Shown: positions 15,179-19,265 of the stretch, piece after piece | Layout of the letters: each line of letters begins with the position of its first letter | Numbering within the stretch: the first letter of the stretch is position 1 | From: an uncultured Collinsella sp. | GTDB lineage: Bacteria > Actinomycetota > Coriobacteriia > Coriobacteriales > Coriobacteriaceae | Direction of reading: 5' to 3' | NCBI GenBank assembly: GCA_902490305.1 | Contig: CABUDI010000031.1 | Span: forward strand, 1-19,265 | DNA length: 19,265 nt | The notes under the pieces: generated by a model | Databases searched by the model: none | Told to the model about the DNA's origin: nothing | What the model saw: only the letters and a program-made list of their open reading frames with translations | Made by a program: the position numbers and the translations under genes

Positions 15179-17317
15179 GTGGCAAAAAAGCCTCAGCACG
15201 CTCAGAACAACCAGCGCAGTCAGCAGGGCAAACAGGGCCAGCAGCAAAAGCGCGGCGGCAAGGCGCAGGCCACGGTCGCCCGCGCCAAGCATTCCCAAGC
15301 GACGCCCGCCCGCCCCTGGCGCCCGGGCCGCGATAAGTTCCTCCCCGTCAGCCGCGCCGACATGGATGCGCGCGGCTGGGACCAGTGCGACTTTGTCTAC
15401 ATCTGCGGCGACGCCTACGTGGACCACCCCAGCTTTGGCATGGCCATCGTCAGCCGCGTACTCGACGCGCACGGCTACAAAGTGGGCATCATCTGCCAGC
15501 CCGACTGGACCGACCCCGCCAGCATCACCGTGCTCGGCGAGCCGCGCCTGGGCTTTCTCGTCAGTGCCGGCAACATGGACTCCATGGTCAACCACTATTC
15601 GGTGACCAAGCACCGCCGCCACACCGACGCCTATACCCCCGGTGGCGAGGAGGGGCACCGCCCCAATCGTGCCGTCACGGTCTACGGCAACCTCATCCGC
15701 CAGACGTTCAAGGACGCTCCCATCATCATCGGCGGTATCGAGGCAAGCCTGCGCCGCCTGGCCCACTACGACTACTGGCAGGACAAGCTCAAGCGCTCGG
15801 TGCTGCTCGACTCGGGCGCCGACATCCTCATCTACGGCATGGGCGAGCACGCGGTTGTCGAGATCGCCGACGCGCTCGACGCGGGGCTGCCCGTCGATCA
15901 GATCACCTATATCAACGGCACCGTCTACCGCACGGGTTCGCTTGACGAGGTCTACGACTACGACCTGCTGCCCAGCTGGGACGACCTTACCGCCGACAAG
16001 CTCAACTACGCACGCAGCTTCAATGTGCAGCAGCAGAATATGGACCCCATCACCGGACACCGCCTGGTAGAGCCCTACCCCAACAGCGTCTATGTGGTGC
16101 AGAACCCGCCATCGGCGACGCTCACCACCGATGAGATGGACGAGGTGGCCGAGCTCCCCTACGCACGCGATTGGCATCCCGACTACGACGCGGCAGGCGG
16201 CGTGCCGGCCTTTGCCGAGATCAAGTTTTCCATTAGCTCCAACCGTGGCTGTTTTGGCGAGTGCTCGTTTTGCGCCCTCACCTTCCACCAGGGGCGCGTG
16301 CTGCAGATGCGCAGCCACGATTCGATCATGCGCGAGGCCGAGCTGCTCACGCGCGATCCCGAGTTTAAGGGCTACATCAACGACGTGGGCGGACCGACGG
16401 CAAACTTTAGCCGCCCTGCCTGCGACAAGCAGCTCAAGCACGGCGTGTGCAAGAACAAACGCTGCCTGTGGCCGAGCGTATGCAAGAACATGGTGGTCGA
16501 CGAGAGCGGCTACACGCAGTTGCTGCGCGACCTGCGCCAGCTGCCGGGCGTCAAGAAGGTCTTCGTCCGCAGCGGCATCCGTTTTGACTACACCATGGCC
16601 GATGCCTCGGACGAGTTTTTGCGCGAGCTGCTGGAGCATCACGTTTCGGGCCAGCTGCGCGTAGCGCCCGAGCATGTGAGCGACGCGGTGCTGTCCGTGA
16701 TGGGCAAGCCGAGCCGCGCCGTCTACGACGCGTTCTGCCGTAAATTTGAACGCCTGAACCGCGAATACGGACTCAAGCAGTACGTGGTGCCGTATCTGAT
16801 ATCGAGCCACCCGGGCTCAACCATGAAGGAAGCCGTGGACCTTGCCGAAGCCGTGCGCGACATGGGCTACATGCCCGAGCAGGTGCAGGACTTCTACCCC
16901 ACGCCGTCCACCATGTCGACCTGTATGTACTACACCGGCGTGGATCCGCGCACCATGGAGCCGATCTATGTGGCGCGCGACCCGCACGAGAAGGCCATGC
17001 AACGTGCGCTCATCCAGTATCGCAAGCCCGAGAACTACAAGCTCGTGCGCGAGGCGCTGGAAAAAGCCGGCCGCCGCGATCTGATTGGCTACACCAAGCA
17101 TTGCCTGATTCGTCCCGTGCCGCCGCGCCCGGGCGAGACATCTGCCAACGGCGGGCATGGAACCGGCAAGAAGGGCGGCAAGCCGCACGGTGGCGCCGGC
17201 AAGGGGCCCAAGGGTAGCAAGGGGCACAGCGGCATGTCGCGCGCACAGAACACCGCCGGTCGCAATCGCGCGGCCCAGGGGCGTCAGGGCGCCAACGGAG
17301 GCGGACGCCGCAACTAG
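15179..17317 (+). CDS. YgiQ family radical SAM protein
   Basis: 712-aa radical SAM protein of the YgiQ family (UPF0313). The [4Fe-4S] SAM motif is CFGECSFC, with Cys358, Cys362 and Cys365. The N-terminal B12-binding-like part reads DFVYICGDAYVDHPSFGMAIVSRVL and the conserved FIIGGIEASLRR-type motif appears as IIIGGIEASLRRLAHYDYW. A cysteine group CDKQLKHGVCKNKRCLWPSVC lies about 60 residues after the SAM motif and is typical of the family. The substrate is unknown. I chose GTG 15179 because GGGAGG lies 3-4 bases upstream; the frame is open further upstream but that part is not family-like. Residues 2-55 (Gln/Lys/Ala-rich) and the last 60 residues (Gly/Lys/Arg-rich) are basic, low-complexity tails. 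The stop overlaps the convergent protease gene by 4 bp. Confidence 0.93.
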   Translation: MAKKPQHAQNNQRSQQGKQGQQQKRGGKAQATVARAKHSQATPARPWRPGRDKFLPVSRADMDARGWDQCDFVYICGDAYVDHPSFGMAIVSRVLDAHGYKVGIICQPDWTDPASITVLGEPRLGFLVSAGNMDSMVNHYSVTKHRRHTDAYTPGGEEGHRPNRAVTVYGNLIRQTFKDAPIIIGGIEASLRRLAHYDYWQDKLKRSVLLDSGADILIYGMGEHAVVEIADALDAGLPVDQITYINGTVYRTGSLDEVYDYDLLPSWDDLTADKLNYARSFNVQQQNMDPITGHRLVEPYPNSVYVVQNPPSATLTTDEMDEVAELPYARDWHPDYDAAGGVPAFAEIKFSISSNRGCFGECSFCALTFHQGRVLQMRSHDSIMREAELLTRDPEFKGYINDVGGPTANFSRPACDKQLKHGVCKNKRCLWPSVCKNMVVDESGYTQLLRDLRQLPGVKKVFVRSGIRFDYTMADASDEFLRELLEHHVSGQLRVAPEHVSDAVLSVMGKPSRAVYDAFCRKFERLNREYGLKQYVVPYLISSHPGSTMKEAVDLAEAVRDMGYMPEQVQDFYPTPSTMSTCMYYTGVDPRTMEPIYVARDPHEKAMQRALIQYRKPENYKLVREALEKAGRRDLIGYTKHCLIRPVPPRPGETSANGGHGTGKKGGKPHGGAGKGPKGSKGHSGMSRAQNTAGRNRAAQGRQGANGGGRRN

Positions 17318-18225
17318 GGCAGCGGTGCGTTCGCTGCATCCACCCCACACGCGTGGCGCAGCGAACGCATTGCCTCAACGAGGATGACGCCGGCGATAGC
17401 GACCGTAATTGCCACATCGAGCGGCGTGTTCACAAACCAGAGCAACGTCATGAGATACGACCCGGCATTAAAGGCAAAGTGCAGCAGGATCGTGTAGCGG
17501 AGCTTTCCGGTCGTCACGAGCACCCAACCAAAGATGAGGCCGGCGGCACCCGCGTAGCAACCCTGCACCCAATTCATGTGCATAAAACCGAAGATTGCCG
17601 CCTGCAGCACAATCGCCGCGGCAATACCCCACGTACTTGGGGCCGCCCAGGGCACCATGGCGCCGTCCTGCGCGCTCGCACGACGCCGGCGCTTCCAAAG
17701 TGGGCGGCACTGCGGATTAAACGCTCGGAGCGAAAACTCAAAAATAATGCCGCGCACCAGCAGCTCTTCACAAAATGGGGCGCCGAGCACCGTAGTCAGG
17801 ACGGCGAGATAGCTGGTGTCGCCCATGCCTGTTTCCTCGACAAGCTCGCTGTAGTCGGCCGCGGCCTCGGGCAACAGCGACAGCGCGGCGTCGGTCACGT
17901 AACCAACGACCACCTGCAGGGCAAGGCCAATCACGATAACGCAGGCGATGCGTTTCCACGCCCCACGCGCTCCCCCGCCGAGCGGGTGCTCGCTTTGCCG
18001 GCGTACCATAAACGAACGCGGCCACAGATAACGCCACCACAGCAGCGCCATCAAAAATGACGCCGTCTGAGCGGCAGCCTGGAACCATTGGATATCGAGA
18101 TTGTCGATCGGATAGCCCGTCAGCACCGACACGGCATCGAGAACTGAAAACAGAACCACGCTCAGGGCTATATCGGCAGCGACAACGCCAAAACAGGCAA
18201 GCGCCCACGCCATCGCATTGAGCAT
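17314..18225 (-). CDS. CPBP family intramembrane metalloprotease
   Basis: 303-aa polytopic membrane protein of the CPBP (CAAX protease and bacteriocin-processing, ABI) family. The three active-site motifs are present: CEELLVRG near 151-158 (paired glutamates and arginine), FMHMNW near 215 (His) and HFAFNAG near 249 (His and Asn). About eight hydrophobic helices surround them. Such proteins cleave membrane substrates or handle prenylated/bacteriocin peptides; the target here is unknown and no bacteriocin genes are nearby. I chose ATG 18225 because GAGGAGG lies 5 bases upstream; an ATG eight codons earlier (18249) would read through that ribosome site. It lies 89 bp after the antitoxin gene on the same strand, with a large hairpin between, and overlaps the 3' end of ygiQ by 4 bp (17314-17317). 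Confidence 0.92.
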   Translation of the reverse strand: MLNAMAWALACFGVVAADIALSVVLFSVLDAVSVLTGYPIDNLDIQWFQAAAQTASFLMALLWWRYLWPRSFMVRRQSEHPLGGGARGAWKRIACVIVIGLALQVVVGYVTDAALSLLPEAAADYSELVEETGMGDTSYLAVLTTVLGAPFCEELLVRGIIFEFSLRAFNPQCRPLWKRRRRASAQDGAMVPWAAPSTWGIAAAIVLQAAIFGFMHMNWVQGCYAGAAGLIFGWVLVTTGKLRYTILLHFAFNAGSYLMTLLWFVNTPLDVAITVAIAGVILVEAMRSLRHACGVDAANAPLP

Positions 18226-18242
18226 GCCAACCTCCTCAAAAC

Positions 18243-18303
18243 CCGGCACTTAGGGACGTTCCTTAACTGCCGGCAGAAAAAGAACGTCCCCAAGTGCCGG
18301 CAG
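18243..18303. repeat. Long hairpin GGCACTT-GGGACGTTC between antitoxin and protease genes
   Basis: CCGGCACTTAGGGACGTTC (18243-18261) pairs with GAACGTCCCCAAGTGCCGG (18282-18300): 19-bp arms with one mismatch and a 20-base loop. TGCCGGCAG also occurs as a direct repeat at 18268-18276 and 18295-18303. The arm lengths and intergenic location match the TTGCGGTGAAAT elements at 66 and 11111, but the sequence differs except for the short GGGAC core. Confidence 0.75.
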
Positions 18304-18313
18304 TTTGGAACAG

Positions 18314-18517
18314 TCATTGTTGATGAGAATCGGGCGCAGCGCCAAAGGCCCCGTTGGGCGAAATGTCGAACGGGAAGGTGCCACAGCGATTGAAAGCGGC
18401 GATGAACATGCGGATGGCGTTGGACGGCGTGGTGCCCACGAGCTGGGTTGCCGCCGCGAAGGCCGCCTTTTCCTCGGGCAAAACCTTCGCGACAACCGGG
18501 GTCATGTGTTCTGCCAT
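18314..18517 (-). CDS. RelB/DinJ-type antitoxin without a partner toxin
   Basis: 67-aa protein. VVAKVLPEEKAAFAAATQLVGTTPSNAIRMFIAAFNRCGTFPFDI matches the RelB/DinJ ribbon-helix-helix pattern: a short N-terminal strand, the helix, the T-P-S-x-A-I-R-x-F turn and helix, then a P-F motif. I chose ATG 18517 because AAGGAAG lies 6 bases upstream; the frame runs 25 codons further but that part is not family-like. In RelBE/DinJ-YafQ modules the toxin gene normally follows within a few bases. Here the next 89 bp hold only a large hairpin and then the CPBP protease gene, and no toxin is found upstream either. The protein may be a solitary regulator or a relic, or may neutralise a toxin encoded elsewhere. 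The C-terminus (SPNGAFGAAPDSHQQ) is short. Confidence 0.8.
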   Translation of the reverse strand: MAEHMTPVVAKVLPEEKAAFAAATQLVGTTPSNAIRMFIAAFNRCGTFPFDISPNGAFGAAPDSHQQ

Positions 18518-18630
18518 GGCGCTTCCTTCTTGAAACGACGGTGGTGCGGATGGATGCGGGCCACGCGGCTGGGCGACGGGCTGTGAAGGCAACCCGATTG
18601 GCCCGCATCTGGAGTTTGTTCTACGGCGTT

Positions 18631-18680
18631 GGTATTACTTGGTATTCCTAAGTATTACCCCGTAGATAGAATACCATACC
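18631..18680. promoter_or_regulatory. 10-bp-phased GTATTAC repeats upstream of the antitoxin gene
   Basis: GGTATTAC (18631-18638), GGTATTCC (18641-18648) and AGTATTAC (18651-18658) are direct repeats exactly 10 bp apart. AATACC (18670-18675) repeats the unit inverted. They lie 114-163 bp upstream of the antitoxin ATG in an AT-rich patch. Ribbon-helix-helix antitoxins typically bind such arrays in their own promoters. The rest of 18518-18732 shows no ORF with a ribosome site. Confidence 0.5.
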
Positions 18681-18732
18681 CGACCCCATGGGGACGGAGA
18701 AAAAACGGATCAATTTGTTGCTGAGTAAGTCT

Positions 18733-19233
18733 TTAGAGCGTGATGATGTCCGAGATATTGAGGGCCCGAGCGTCAGCGGAATCGTGCGTGGCAAGCAACA
18801 GCATACGGCCGTCGAGCAAGTCGAGCACGACCTCGGTGCATGCGTCGCGCGCAGCGATGTCTAGACCGGTAAAGGGCTCGTCCAGAATCACTGCGCCGCC
18901 CGGACACAGCAGGGCTCGGGCAATCTCGACACGACGGCGCTGCCCGCCCGAGAGCTCGGCCACGCGGGCATGCACATCGATCCCCGGTACCAGCAGGCGC
19001 AACAAGGCAGCGGCACTCGAGGTATTCACGCGTGCATCGGCGCACACCAGCACGTTATCCAAAGCAGAGGCGTCCTCGACCAGGCGCACATCCTGAAACA
19101 CCATGGAGCACGGTGCGCACTCCCCCGCCACCAGCGCAAGCAACGTCGACTTGCCCACGCCCGAAGCGCCCATCACACAGGTGCGTCCACCGGCGGGCAC
19201 ATGAAGCACCAGTCCGTCGAGCGCCGGCGACCA
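18733..19233 (-). CDS. ABC transporter ATP-binding protein, 5'-truncated at the window end
   Basis: ATPase subunit of an ABC importer, most like the nitrate/sulfonate (NitT/TauT) type. Numbered from GTG 19209: Walker A GASGVGKST 14-22, Q-loop Gln39 in MVFQD, signature LSGGQRRR 86-93, Walker B VILDE 107-111, D-loop GLD 115-117, switch His142 in ATHD. Only 17 residues separate Walker A from the Q-loop, shorter than usual. The GTG is not a convincing start: the frame upstream reads WSPALDGLVLHVPAGG, a normal ABC N-terminal strand, and is closed by a TGA at 19246-19248. That TGA lies in bases that look like an assembly artefact. The gene is therefore probably intact in the genome and cut here. 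The partner permease and binding protein should lie beyond the window. Confidence 0.88.
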   Translation of the reverse strand, partial: WSPALDGLVLHVPAGGRTCVMGASGVGKSTLLALVAGECAPCSMVFQDVRLVEDASALDNVLVCADARVNTSSAAALLRLLVPGIDVHARVAELSGGQRRRVEIARALLCPGGAVILDEPFTGLDIAARDACTEVVLDLLDGRMLLLATHDSADARALNISDIITL

Positions 19234-19265
19234 GGGACTGGTGCTTCATGAAACTTGAGATCGGA
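19201..19265. other. Terminal fold-back plus adapter-like bases
   Basis: ATGAAGCACCAGTCC (19201-19215) recurs as its exact reverse complement at 19235-19249, and the last eight bases are AGATCGGA, identical to the start of the common Illumina adapter. Together with the abrupt TGA in the ABC gene this marks roughly the last 30 bases as doubtful. Confidence 0.65.

Noticed and set aside
14891..16810. 639-codon open frame antisense to ygiQ
   Set aside because: Shadow of the radical SAM gene; composition is Val/Ala/His-rich with no motif.
18250..18313. A remnant of a RelE-type toxin downstream of the antitoxin
   Set aside because: The 64 bases are almost entirely the inverted repeat. Translating the minus-strand frames gave no RelE/YafQ-like residues.

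Overview
The window is GC-rich chromosomal DNA from an actinobacterial gut-type organism, most likely class Coriobacteriia and probably Collinsella. This placement is inferred from base composition, the style of the proteins and the recurrent TTGCGGTGAAAT hairpins; no rRNA or other marker settles it. The odd length (19,265 b), the truncated genes at both ends and adapter-like bases at the right end suggest a whole draft contig.

Layout. 1-40: possible 3' tail of a gene, then a large hairpin. 141-6875 (minus): a two-gene recombination operon, addB-like nuclease then addA helicase-nuclease, 3 bp apart. 7060-7359 (minus): a small TrpR-like YerC/YecD regulator with its own terminator. 7684-8049 (plus): a four-helix YvlD/holin-type membrane protein, sharing a bidirectional terminator with the convergent Rrf2 gene. 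8191-11092: a sulfur block made of an Fe-S-type Rrf2 regulator (minus), divergent cysK (plus) and mnmA (plus). 11229-12272 (minus): M42 aminopeptidase, preceded by a 600-bp non-coding stretch full of dyads. 12877-14043 (minus): fucO-like lactaldehyde reductase with a strong terminator. 14209-14925 (minus): YoaK/DUF1275 membrane protein, divergent from ygiQ (15179-17317, plus), a radical SAM protein with basic tails. 17314-18225 (minus): CPBP intramembrane protease, overlapping the end of ygiQ by 4 bp. 18314-18517 (minus): RelB/DinJ-type antitoxin without a toxin. 18733 to the right end (minus): 5'-truncated ABC ATPase.

How the genes fit together. AddAB processes double-strand breaks. The Rrf2 protein has four clustered cysteines and probably senses Fe-S or cysteine status; cysK makes cysteine and mnmA uses sulfur relayed from cysteine to thiolate tRNA wobble uridine. 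The remaining genes are separate transcription units without an obvious shared pathway.

I see no prophage, insertion sequence, CRISPR array, rRNA or tRNA, and no convincing new multi-gene system. The points most worth a second look are non-coding: a recurrent long-hairpin family between genes, a dyad-rich 600-bp gap, 10-bp-phased repeats upstream of the orphan antitoxin, paired dyads upstream of fucO and ygiQ, and a fold-back plus adapter-like artefact at the right end.
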